Shown here: one piece after another, positions 16,935-24,544 of the stretch
How positions within the stretch are numbered: position 1 is the first letter of the stretch
Layout of the letters: the number at the start of each line of letters is the position of its first letter
Assembly (NCBI GenBank): GCA_009782785.1
Contig: WRIJ01000013.1
Coordinates: 1-50,177, forward strand
Length of the DNA stretch: 50,177 bases
Source of the DNA: Propionibacteriaceae bacterium
Lineage (GTDB): Bacteria; Actinomycetota; Actinomycetes; Propionibacteriales; Propionibacteriaceae
Direction of reading: 5' to 3'
Notes under the pieces: model-generated
Seen by the model: the letters and a program-made list of their open reading frames with translations, nothing else
The model's database searches: none
What the model was told of the DNA's origin: nothing
Translations under genes and position numbers: made by a program

Positions 16935-17891
16935 TCACACTGGTTCGACACGCAACCCCTGCAAAGCTTCGTCAATACCACCTTGGAGTCCTGGAGCATC
17001 AGCTGGTTGATCAGCAGTGAAGAATGAGTACGACGACCCGCCAGTGTCCACGATCACCACAACAACAAAGTCGGTCGTCGTGGGCAGCCCCGGGTAATCG
17101 ATAGCCACAACCATCTCCGAGTACCATGCATCGTAGCCATCAACGTTCCAGGGTTCTGGGGATACGACCTCAAAATCGGTAACGTGGGCATCATAGAAAG
17201 CTGCGATGATGCACCCTCTGACCATGGCATCGGCCTCTTGGAGAGTCATCTCATCATCGGTGACTAGCTCACCAACGAACATGCTTGCGCCCCAGCTGGT
17301 TAAGTTCCCCTCACCGTCGGTAAAGGTGTGCACTTCCGCGTACTGGTCTCCCACATCACGGCCAAAGGGAAGGCTGCTTCCCTCCGCTGGGTTTTCTTGA
17401 GTCCACGGAGCACTAGCACGTGGGTACGAGAGTTGCCCACCATAGACTCGATCATCATTGGGGTGGGACTTGCGGGCTTTATCGAACCCCTGTTGGGGAC
17501 AAAAATCTGCTGCCGTACTGGCTGTGGGAGACGGTGATGGGGACGCGGCAGTTGGTGATGTAGTTGGTTCTGGTTCTGGGGTTGGAGACGATAGTACGAG
17601 CGACCACACCAGGTAGCCAACCAGTGCGAGCACCACCACACCCGCGATGATTCCAATGATGAACCCTCGTGGTGATTTCTTTTTCTGCAATGGTAGTCCT
17701 GGGGCGGGAGTGACCATCTGTATGGACGCACTAGCAGGAATGTGTGCTTCTGAGGGTGCTGGTGTCCTGGGTGGTTGCGGGGTAGGGGTGGATTGTGCCC
17801 CCAGGACCTGATCAGTCCACTGATTCCCATCCCAATAGCGAGATCCTTCCCCCTGGCCTGTCGGATCTGGATACCATCCTGGTTGTGTCAT
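16935..17891 (-). CDS. DUF2510 membrane protein with extracytoplasmic domain
   Basis: 318 residues. The N-terminus is a DUF2510 domain (GWYPDPTGQGEGSRYWDG, NQWTDQ), followed by a Pro/Thr linker, a basic patch (LQKKKSPRG), one transmembrane helix (FIIGIIAGVVVLALVGYLVW) and a Pro/Ser/Thr stalk. A 170-residue outer domain ends ALQGLRVEPV. DUF2510 is found in actinobacterial membrane proteins; its partner is unknown. ATG 17891 follows AGGAGGGT. It is convergent with paralogue A and separated from it by 6 bp. The outer domain resembles stress- or wall-related lipoprotein domains only vaguely. Confidence 0.85.
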   Translation of the reverse strand: MTQPGWYPDPTGQGEGSRYWDGNQWTDQVLGAQSTPTPQPPRTPAPSEAHIPASASIQMVTPAPGLPLQKKKSPRGFIIGIIAGVVVLALVGYLVWSLVLSSPTPEPEPTTSPTAASPSPSPTASTAADFCPQQGFDKARKSHPNDDRVYGGQLSYPRASAPWTQENPAEGSSLPFGRDVGDQYAEVHTFTDGEGNLTSWGASMFVGELVTDDEMTLQEADAMVRGCIIAAFYDAHVTDFEVVSPEPWNVDGYDAWYSEMVVAIDYPGLPTTTDFVVVVIVDTGGSSYSFFTADQPADAPGLQGGIDEALQGLRVEPV

Positions 17892-18119
17892 GATTGACCC
17901 TCCTGTAGAAACGTGCTTGGTCTGAAAACAAAACAATGGTAATGATGGCCAGTCAAGCAGACTCAGTGGTATTCCTCACAGGTGTCCATGGGTTGAGACT
18001 CCCTATGAACACTGAATCCTCTCCATCAAGGATTCCTTCCCTAGCGGTCACTGAGGCTTGGATGCGACCTCTCTGGGAGTGTTTGGTACGCTTTTCCTTG
18101 GCGTACGCAAGGAGGGGAC

Positions 18120-19625
18120 ATGGCCACCAAGCCACCTGAATGGGATTACACTCGACCAGACCTGCCCAATATCTTTCGGTCGGAGGATCCACCCAATACC
18201 CCACCAGGGAGCAGTGACTCACCTGCCAACAAACCTTCTGACCCAGGCGTACGGAAGTCGAACGCCCTAACTTTCGATAAACCTACCCCTGCCAACCCAC
18301 CAACAACTCCATCCACGGCGGGCCACGATCAGACCCAATGGGTCTCTCCTAAAGTATCCAACCAAGCGAGCAACTCCGGACCAAGCCGCCCAAAGACATG
18401 GGTCGTACTAAGTGTTGTCCTCGCAGTCGCGCTGGCTAGCGCAGGAGTTTTCATAGCAATCTGGTTTTCAGCGAAAAAGCCAACCACGGAAATTAGCTAC
18501 TCCCCGCCGCCAGCACCTGTTGACCCCGATGCCATCATCAGTTACGCGGAACGATGGAAGGGCGTGAACCCTTCTAATCCGTGGATCACCGAAACGAGTG
18601 CTGCACAAGTCTCACTGGTTGGGTTTACAGCTGGTGGACAAGAAATCGATTTCTATCAGTTCAAGGAGTATGGCCACGCGTACCGTGTCAGTGGCAACAC
18701 CCTCTATGTGGTGGAATGCGCAGATGACAATAGCAATTCGCAAATCTATTCCATGCCCGCAACCCCCTCCCCAGATCAACAACCGACACATCTGGTCAGT
18801 CTCAGTTTATGCCCTGGGCAATTCACGGTAATGAACAACAAGGCGTATTACACTGACGCAGACGCTTTTGACGATGAACCAACCACATTGATTGAGTTCG
18901 ATCTTTCTTCCGACGGGGAAAGTCGCGCCATCGACATTAGTTCCACACTATGCAAGAACTCTACAGAACCTAACACCATGATTGGTGGGCTGGTCTCAAC
19001 TGAGGATCACCTTGTCTACTTTTGCGGTGGCGATGAGGACGGATCCGAACGCACCTATGACCCGGAATCTGGAGAATCATTTATCTACTGCCAGTACTGC
19101 ACCACAGAGGTTGCGCTGGCACACGAAGTTATCCAGTCCTTCAACCCCTGGGAATTCGAAAAGAGCGGGACAGAGTATTTCACCTATACCCCTACCTCGA
19201 AAGAATCAATAAAGATGGTGGCCCATGATAATAATCGATTCTCGAACTTCTATTATGGCTACACGGGGTACACACTGCCAGCCACCATGGCAGTGCTACC
19301 TCGTGGCTACATCTATGGGTTCGAAACTGTGTACCGTGAAAACGGCTCAGCCACTATCGAACTCCATGTGCTCGACCAGCAGTACAAAGATCGTCGGCTT
19401 GCTACAGTTGATTTCTCTCAGATGTACGAGATGACCCTAGTCCCCATATCCAGCTCAAAGATTCTCTTGAGTGCAACCCTGTGGGACTCTGCCGGAGATA
19501 CGCAAGCAGACATGATCCAGACGTACACCCTGGATGGGGAACTGCTCGACTCATCAACCCACCCGGTCATCTCTGCCGAACAACTGGCCTATGTGAATGT
19601 CCAATACCCTCGGGCTTCTTCATGA
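18120..19625 (+). CDS. Surface-anchored protein with Pro-rich cytoplasmic head (paralogue B)
   Basis: 501 residues, a close paralogue of the gene at 15432: MATKPPEWDYTRPDLPNIFR, VRKSNALTF, transmembrane helix TWVVLSVVLAVALASAGVFI, then IISYAERWKGVNP, YVVECADD, STLCKNS, YCQYCTTEVALAHEV and a shared ending (LDGELLDSST, then QLAYVNVQYPR). The linker is the most divergent part. The start has AAGGAGGGG. The fold and partner are unknown; conservation of all six cysteines and of the C-terminus points to a structured outer domain. It overlaps a DUF2510 remnant on the opposite strand. Confidence 0.8.
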   Translation: MATKPPEWDYTRPDLPNIFRSEDPPNTPPGSSDSPANKPSDPGVRKSNALTFDKPTPANPPTTPSTAGHDQTQWVSPKVSNQASNSGPSRPKTWVVLSVVLAVALASAGVFIAIWFSAKKPTTEISYSPPPAPVDPDAIISYAERWKGVNPSNPWITETSAAQVSLVGFTAGGQEIDFYQFKEYGHAYRVSGNTLYVVECADDNSNSQIYSMPATPSPDQQPTHLVSLSLCPGQFTVMNNKAYYTDADAFDDEPTTLIEFDLSSDGESRAIDISSTLCKNSTEPNTMIGGLVSTEDHLVYFCGGDEDGSERTYDPESGESFIYCQYCTTEVALAHEVIQSFNPWEFEKSGTEYFTYTPTSKESIKMVAHDNNRFSNFYYGYTGYTLPATMAVLPRGYIYGFETVYRENGSATIELHVLDQQYKDRRLATVDFSQMYEMTLVPISSSKILLSATLWDSAGDTQADMIQTYTLDGELLDSSTHPVISAEQLAYVNVQYPRASS

Positions 19626-19690
19626 ACCCACTCGCAGAGGTTCAACATGCAGACCCTGCACAGTACGGTCAACATCTTCTTGGGCTCTTG
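19620..19690 (-). pseudogene. Remnant of a second DUF2510 protein (C-terminus only)
   Basis: The minus strand reads EDVDRTVQGLHVEPL near its end, matching GGIDEALQGLRVEPV at the end of the DUF2510 protein at 16935, with similar DNA (TTGAC, GTGCAGGG, GTTGAACCT). It sits after paralogue B as the intact gene sits after paralogue A. The rest of the gene is gone; a lipoprotein gene now starts 8 bp away in the same strand's upstream sequence. Confidence 0.65.
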
Positions 19691-19697
19691 TTCAGCA

Positions 19698-20588
19698 TCA
19701 TTGGTGGGTTTCGACCCACTGTGCAAGATCAGTAAGATATTCCTCTAATTTTGCGTGAGCCTCGTGGTAGTTGGGCGGATATTTCATGTATCCGCTCGCG
19801 GTGATAGAACCATCAACAAAACCTGCACTCAGGGTGAAACCATAGCCATCTAGAATACTGGGATCGCGAGAATCAAACCCGTCCCAGGATTGAAGGGCGT
19901 AGGTGTCAATTATTTTCTCGATATCATCCATAACAAAGTACTGGACCTCCCCGGTCACGTTGAGATCGACACCATTAGACCCTCGTGCAGTGAGGATGTA
20001 CTTGGGGCCAGCGAGGGTGTTATCCCTGACTGTGTCGATCTGAAAATCCCACTGACCACCGTGAAAAGAACCGTAGCTGTACTGGAAAGACTCCAGGGTT
20101 CTCCCTTTCACATTCCCCTCCCTCATGGTGGTGATCAGTTTCCACACCAACCCCTCGCTAGGAGATATCGCTATAAAGTTGGGCTCTTCTGGTAGCTGAT
20201 ACACCTGAAGTTGATCCTGCTCCGGCCAAGGAAAAGTCTGTCGATCAAGGTCCGACCACCAGACCTTATGGACTGTGTCAATAACCACTTTCTCGTACTC
20301 CCCCACCCACTGATCGACATCCTGAGGGTCAACGCGTACGACAACGAGATAGTCCCAGTCGGGGGGAGCAGGATGGCGATCCTCAGAATAGTCGTACTCA
20401 AGAATATGGAAATCAGTGTCGAGTACGGTCGTTGGCAGATCCACGTACTGCTCCAAGAAACTGACCTTCTCTTCAAGGGTATCGAAATCCCTGGCCCAAG
20501 CATCTATGGAAGGCAGCTTCTCAACCGGGTGGCAACCCGTCAACAGCACAACAACCAAGACAACAAAGGTGGACAGTCTTCTGATCAT
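19698..20588 (-). CDS. Lipoprotein of unknown function
   Basis: 296 residues. Signal peptide MIRRLSTFVVLVVVLLTGC ends in the lipobox LLTGC with Cys at residue 19, so the mature protein is lipid-anchored outside the membrane. The rest (WARDFDTLEEKVSFLEQY, WDYLVVVRVDP, VGEYEKVVIDTVHKVWW) resembles no family I can name. A TACACT box ends 6 nt before ATG 20588 and there is no ribosome-binding site, so the mRNA is probably leaderless. Confidence 0.82.
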   Translation of the reverse strand: MIRRLSTFVVLVVVLLTGCHPVEKLPSIDAWARDFDTLEEKVSFLEQYVDLPTTVLDTDFHILEYDYSEDRHPAPPDWDYLVVVRVDPQDVDQWVGEYEKVVIDTVHKVWWSDLDRQTFPWPEQDQLQVYQLPEEPNFIAISPSEGLVWKLITTMREGNVKGRTLESFQYSYGSFHGGQWDFQIDTVRDNTLAGPKYILTARGSNGVDLNVTGEVQYFVMDDIEKIIDTYALQSWDGFDSRDPSILDGYGFTLSAGFVDGSITASGYMKYPPNYHEAHAKLEEYLTDLAQWVETHQ

Positions 20589-20594
20589 TATTCC

Positions 20595-20600
20595 AGTGTA
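20595..20600 (-). promoter_or_regulatory. -10 box of the lipoprotein gene (leaderless)
   Basis: TACACT on the minus strand with a 6-nt gap to ATG 20588. Confidence 0.5.
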
Positions 20601-20697
20601 CGCTCAAAGCGACCATATGAGGAGCATGGCAAAACAGTGGCGTCCCCATTTGACCCACAGGTCGGGACATCGTGAGTGGACCTTGCCGGTCCACCGC

Positions 20698-20703
20698 TAG
20701 CAT
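20698..20703 (+). promoter_or_regulatory. -10 box of the nucleoside phosphorylase operon (leaderless)
   Basis: TAGCAT with a 6-nt gap to ATG 20710. Just upstream is a perfect 7-bp hairpin, GTGGACC-TTGCC-GGTCCAC (20676-20694), over the -35 region, a possible operator. Confidence 0.5.
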
Positions 20704-20709
20704 GGGTCC

Positions 20710-21489
20710 ATGGCGATAACTGACACTTTTGACCCAACCAGTCCCGAGGTCATCACCCCGGCACAGATGATCCGCGAGGTTCCCGATTTTCCGGACACGA
20801 TGATTGTGACCTTCCAGCCGTACACCTTCCATGTGCTGCTCGAACAACACAAAACCAAACCCTTGGCCAACCTGGATCTCGAACAGGATATTGACTCAAC
20901 CTCGCTCATAGCCCATGCGTTTTCACTCGACTACAAGGAGCGTACGTTCGCGGCATGCCTGGCACCGGTGGGTGCACCCACCGCAGTGTCCACTATGGAG
21001 AAAGCTATCGCCCATGGGGTGAAGAAGTTTGTTGTCTTTGGTACGTGCGGCACACTCGTACCCGATCTTCCCACAGGAGGACTCATCGTACCTTCGGCTG
21101 CCTACCGCGATGAGGGTACGAGCTATCACTACGCTGAGGCGAGTGATTTCATCGATATTCCAACGGCAGCAAAGACTGCCGAGATCATGGAGTCTCTGGA
21201 GATCCCCCACACCGTGGGCAAGATCTGGACCACAGACGCTTTCTTCCGTGAGACTCGTGACAATGTTGCCAAGCGCATTGAGTCCGGATGTATAGCTGTG
21301 GACATGGAGGCTTCTGCTCTTGCTGCTCTCGCACAGTTCCGTGGCGTCGATATCTATCATTTCATCTATGCTGCTGATGCTCTTGGGGAGGAATGGGATC
21401 CGCGTTTGTTGGGTACCCTCCCTGCTGAACCGCGAGCTCGTTTCGTACGTCTCGCACTCGAAATCGCTCTGCGTCTCGGTGACTCGTGA
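20710..21489 (+). CDS. Nucleoside phosphorylase (uridine phosphorylase-like)
   Basis: 259 residues of the PNP/UDP phosphorylase superfamily, which cleaves nucleosides with phosphate to free base and ribose-1-phosphate. Seen: GVKKFVVFGTCGTL (phosphate/ribose loop), PSAAYRDEGTSYHY (as in uridine phosphorylases), IWTTDAFFRET, and VDMEASALAALAQ with the conserved Met-Glu that binds the ribose. The C-terminus is normal. The start lies 6 nt after a TAGCAT box. Its stop overlaps dtd (GTGA), so the two form an operon. Exact base preference cannot be decided from sequence. Confidence 0.88.
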   Translation: MAITDTFDPTSPEVITPAQMIREVPDFPDTMIVTFQPYTFHVLLEQHKTKPLANLDLEQDIDSTSLIAHAFSLDYKERTFAACLAPVGAPTAVSTMEKAIAHGVKKFVVFGTCGTLVPDLPTGGLIVPSAAYRDEGTSYHYAEASDFIDIPTAAKTAEIMESLEIPHTVGKIWTTDAFFRETRDNVAKRIESGCIAVDMEASALAALAQFRGVDIYHFIYAADALGEEWDPRLLGTLPAEPRARFVRLALEIALRLGDS

Positions 21490-21947
21490 GGATCGTCGCT
21501 CAACGCTCGTCGTTCGCCTCGGTTAGTGTGGAAGGCGAAACCGTTGGCGTACTCGACTCCCCCGGGCTCGTACTGCTCGTTGGAATCACTGGCGAAGACT
21601 CTGCCCAGGTCGCAGAGAAGATGGCGGCCAAGATTTGGGGGTTGCGGATCTTGGAAGGTACGGGAGGTAGTGACCCGGAAGCATGGAGCAAGGGGGATGT
21701 ATCGTGCTCGGATGTGGGTGCTCCCCTGCTGGTGATCAGCCAGTTCACGTTGTACGGCGATACCCGTAAGGGACGTCGCCCCTCCTGGGATGCGGCTGCA
21801 CCCGCTGAGATCGCCGAACCCTTGTTTGATCACTTTGTGGATACTCTTCGTGGGCTTGGTGCCCACGTGGAGACCGGTGTGTTTGGCGCTCAGATGGAGG
21901 TCAGCTTGACGAACACTGGGCCGGTTACCCTCATCCTCGAGATGTAA
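21486..21947 (+). CDS. dtd: D-aminoacyl-tRNA deacylase
   Basis: 153 residues. DTD hydrolyses D-aminoacyl-tRNA (and mischarged glycyl-tRNA-Ala) and so protects translation. The two signatures are present: SQFTLYGDTRKGRRPS and NTGPVTLIL, whose Gly-Pro forms the cis-peptide that rejects L-amino acids. The GTG start overlaps the previous stop by four bases. Length is standard. Confidence 0.96.
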   Translation: MRIVAQRSSFASVSVEGETVGVLDSPGLVLLVGITGEDSAQVAEKMAAKIWGLRILEGTGGSDPEAWSKGDVSCSDVGAPLLVISQFTLYGDTRKGRRPSWDAAAPAEIAEPLFDHFVDTLRGLGAHVETGVFGAQMEVSLTNTGPVTLILEM

Positions 21948-22014
21948 TGAACAGTATGGAGTCAGGTGGTAGTAAAAGTACGAGACAGACTCACCTTCGT
22001 GCTTGATGTGATAT

Positions 22015-22043
22015 CTGGACCCTGCGACTTCGCGCAGGGTGAC
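22015..22043. repeat. REP-like palindrome
   Basis: CTGGACCCTGCGACTTCGC followed by GCAGGGTGAC: stem CCCTGCG/CGCAGGG. The flank GTGATAT before it recurs at 49906 and, inverted, at the copies at 24033, 24398 and 38154. Confidence 0.8.
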
Positions 22044-22083
22044 AAGGAAAGTCATGACGCGGTCAGCAACAGCTACCCACAAA

Positions 22084-22125
22084 GTCATTCCGCGGAGGGC
22101 GCCAGCCCGACTTGGCAGGAATCCA
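22084..22125. repeat. REP-like palindrome
   Basis: GTCATTCCGCGGAGGGCGCC, then AGCCCGACTTGGC and AGGAATCCA. Nearly identical to the copy at 45927. Confidence 0.8.
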
Positions 22126-22150
22126 CCACGACGCAGGTTGAGCGGAGAGT

Positions 22151-22365
22151 GCGCTTGCGCACTATCCCTAAACCAAGGAAGTGGTTGACGAACGAAGTGA
22201 GGAACACCACGACGAAGACCGAGGGCAGGGGCGCTTGCGTACATGCCGAGGTCAAGGAAGTGGTTGACGAACGAAGTGAGGAACACCATGACGAAGACCG
22301 AGGGCAGGGGCGCTTGCGTACATGCCGAGGTCAAGGAAGTGGTTGACGAACGAAGTGAGGAACAG
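22151..22365. repeat. 79-bp tandem repeat block
   Basis: Units beginning GACCGAGGGCAGGGGCGCTT start at 22217 and 22296, exactly 79 bp apart. A partial unit precedes and a truncated one follows. Each contains AAGTGGTTGACGAACGAAGT then GAGGAAC. An inverted, diverged copy of this core occurs at about 45869-45913. With the two REP copies it fills the 480-bp gap between dtd and the methyltransferase-like gene; no gene is visible. Confidence 0.85.
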
Positions 22366-22430
22366 CCCTGCGACCAACCACGAAAGTGAGTCAGTGGGTG
22401 ATCACACTCCACCGACGGTCACCACGATAG

Positions 22431-23009
22431 TCAGAGGTAGCGCCTCACGGTGGTGCGGTAGGTTTCGAACTCTTGGCCGTAGTGCCCAGCGAGGAATCCT
22501 TCTTCACGAATGACTTGGCGGTGAATGATCGCAGAGAAACCAATGAGGACCAGCACCAAGATCAGATTGCAGACTACAAGAAATACCCCAAGGACGAACA
22601 AAAAGAAACACACATAGATCGGGTTTCGGCTGTGGGCAAAAGCCCCAGAGGTCACCAAACCAGCAGGACGCTGATCATCGATCCCGACGCGGAAAGAATC
22701 CCCGAAGCTCACCAAAGTCCATGCCATTCCCATAACCGCAAGCACGCAGAGCGCCACTCCTATCCACCCAGGAAGGGTCGTTGCCCAGAACCTTGACACT
22801 AGTGGAGACCAGATGGGCCAGCCTACGACCGGGGCAATGAGGCAGTAACCCACCCCGAGGATGACCACGGGAAGAATAGCGTCAGACTTGTGTGTAGCGC
22901 CAAAAAGAAAAGCTTGAATCCCGCGCTTCTTCAGCAGGATCACTCGGGAGATCACCAAAGCGATCAGACAAACGAACGCACCGACCACGATCCACGCTTG
23001 AATTCCCAT
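22431..23009 (-). CDS. Isoprenylcysteine carboxyl methyltransferase-like membrane protein
   Basis: 192 residues, four to five transmembrane helices. The C-terminal half carries the SAM-binding features of the ICMT/phospholipid methyltransferase family: SFRVGIDDQRPAGLVTSG, AFAHSRNPIY and REEGFLAGHYGQEFETYRTT. Bacterial members methylate small or lipid substrates; which one is unknown. The start ATG 23009 is preceded by GAGG. It stands alone between repeat blocks. Confidence 0.85.
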   Translation of the reverse strand: MGIQAWIVVGAFVCLIALVISRVILLKKRGIQAFLFGATHKSDAILPVVILGVGYCLIAPVVGWPIWSPLVSRFWATTLPGWIGVALCVLAVMGMAWTLVSFGDSFRVGIDDQRPAGLVTSGAFAHSRNPIYVCFFLFVLGVFLVVCNLILVLVLIGFSAIIHRQVIREEGFLAGHYGQEFETYRTTVRRYL

Positions 23010-23104
23010 AGGAAAACCTCACCTTCATTTAGACCATATTCTTGCACGACCTTCATCAAAATGGCACTGGGGATGCAGACTATACAGTTGCCTGACCGTG
23101 GTAT

Positions 23105-23146
23105 CTGGATTCTGCGAGTCGGGCTGGCGCCCTCCGCAGAAAGACG
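23105..23146. repeat. REP-like palindrome
   Basis: CTGGATTCTGCGAGTCGGGC, then TGGCGCCCTCCGC and AGAAAGACG. Confidence 0.8.
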
Positions 23147-23198
23147 TGAGAGTGAACTGACTTTCCGGAGGGTGACGGCTCCAGTCTCACCCAACCCC

Positions 23199-23227
23199 GT
23201 CATTCCGCGCGAAGTCGCGGAATCCAG
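23199..23227. repeat. REP-like palindrome (short form)
   Basis: GTCATTCCGCGCGAAGTCGC followed by GGAATCCAG: stem ATTCCGCG/CGCGGAAT around a short loop. Confidence 0.8.
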
Positions 23228-23286
23228 AAATGTGAGCGCTACCCACGATAGAGTCTGTTGATAGTAGACCAGCGAGAGGGAGATCC

Positions 23287-23943
23287 ATGTGGTACGACGA
23301 GTTACTCACCCAGTTGGAGACTCACGGTGACGAGTCGCGCGCCGAACAGATGTCGGCGTACATGAAAAATCATTTCCCCTTCCTAGGGATACAAAAACCT
23401 CAACTGAAAGACTTGGAGAAACCTTTCTGGGAGGAATTGAAGAAGAACCCCGAGATCGACTGGGATTTCGTGGAAGCCTGCTGGATGAAGGACTACCGCG
23501 AAGCCCAGTACATCGCCCTCGACTACCTGAAACGTAAAATCAAGAAACTTGGACCAGCTGATCTTCCACGTCTGAGGGATCTCGCTGAAAGAAAATCCTG
23601 GTGGGAGACTGTTGATTCCATTGACTCGCTGGTTGGTGACATCGTACTGCGAAACCCGTACCTCGAAACCGAGATGCTCGCATGGTCACTCGATGACAAC
23701 TACTGGATTCGTCGCATCGCCATCGATTTTCAATTACAGTACGGCGAGCAGACAAACCCCATCCTGCTGGAGACCATCATCATCAACAACCTTGGCAGCC
23801 ACGAGTTCTTCATCAACAAGGCCATCGGGTGGAGTCTGCGAGAATACTCGAAAACGAACCCTGAGTGGGTACGCGATGTCCTGACTCGCCACCAGGATCA
23901 ACTCGCCAAGCTGTCGATCCGCGAAGCTAGCAAGTACGTGTGA
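23287..23943 (+). CDS. AlkD-like DNA alkylation repair glycosylase
   Basis: 218 residues of the HEAT-like repeat DNA glycosylase family (PF08713), which removes N3- and N7-alkylated purines. Seen: MKNHFPFLGIQKPQLKDLEK, EACWMKDYREAQYIALDYL, RKSWWETVDSIDSLVG (catalytic Asp region) and WIRRIAIDFQLQY, then the last helices with INKAIGWSLREYSK. Complete, unlike the AlkC-like protein at 7357. GAGGGAGATCC precedes the ATG. It is flanked on both sides by REP repeats. Confidence 0.92.
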   Translation: MWYDELLTQLETHGDESRAEQMSAYMKNHFPFLGIQKPQLKDLEKPFWEELKKNPEIDWDFVEACWMKDYREAQYIALDYLKRKIKKLGPADLPRLRDLAERKSWWETVDSIDSLVGDIVLRNPYLETEMLAWSLDDNYWIRRIAIDFQLQYGEQTNPILLETIIINNLGSHEFFINKAIGWSLREYSKTNPEWVRDVLTRHQDQLAKLSIREASKYV

Positions 23944-23961
23944 GGGCGCAACACCCCGGTC

Positions 23962-24033
23962 GTCACCCTGCGGAGCACTGCGAGTCGCCCTGGCGGGCTC
24001 CGCAGCACAGGCTCCGCGACTCGCAGGGTCCAG
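23962..24033. repeat. Nested REP-like element
   Basis: An outer palindrome (GTCACCCTGCGGAGC ... GACTCGCAGGGTCCAG) contains an inner one (CTGCGAGTCGCCCTGGCGGG then CTCCGCAG), as if one copy had inserted into another. Confidence 0.7.
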
Positions 24034-24157
24034 ATATCACACCAGCCATCGATGTGAGTCTGGCCAACGCATTCACCACCAACAGACTCCACAGCCGTAG
24101 CAAACCACTAGTCTGGATTCCTGCCAAGTCGCGCTGACGCGCTCCGCGGAATGACCG
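24020..24157. repeat. 138-bp direct repeat, copy 1
   Basis: Runs from CTCGCAGGGTCCAGATATCA to GCGGAATGACCG. It includes the right arm of one REP, about 75 bp of unique-looking sequence and a full REP (24113-24157). It is 135/138 identical to copy 2, 365 bp away. Confidence 0.9.
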
Positions 24158-24342
24158 TTCCAGGTCGTCCATTGACCGCTACTGCCCGATGGTGAGTTTC
24201 GAGAAACGCCGCGTAGTAACTGGGTATGCGCTGATCACTCTACTTCACACACTGATCTGGTGAGGTTTGCACGGTGAGTCACAACGCAACGATCCTGTGA
24301 GCACGGTGCCAAGCAGTCGCGGACACAGAATAACCCACCCCC

Positions 24343-24398
24343 GTCACCCTGCGGCTGGGTGACGAGCGCAGCGAGGAACACCAGCTCGCAGGGTCCAG
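24343..24398. repeat. REP-like palindrome with inserted core
   Basis: GTCACCCTGCGGCTGGGTGA, CGAGCGCAGCGAGGAACACC, then AGCTCGCAGGGTCCAG. The middle resembles the core of the 79-bp tandem unit (GACGAACGAAGTGAGGAACA). Confidence 0.75.
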
Positions 24399-24522
24399 AT
24401 ATCACACCAGCTATCGATGTGAGTCTGGCCAACGTATTCACCACCAACAGACTCCACAGCCGTGGCAAACCACTAGTCTGGATTCCTGCCAAGTCGCGCT
24501 GACGCGCTCCGCGGAATGACCG
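24385..24522. repeat. 138-bp direct repeat, copy 2
   Basis: Differs from copy 1 at three positions only. A third, diverged copy lies at about 38144-38273. The sequence between the two copies (24158-24342) holds no gene that I can see. Confidence 0.9.
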
Positions 24523-24544
24523 GGTCAGTCAGGCAGTGAAGGTA

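Noticed and set aside
21366-22412. 348-codon minus-strand frame across dtd and the 79-bp repeats
   Set aside because: It is antisense to dtd over half its length and the rest is translation of the tandem repeats.
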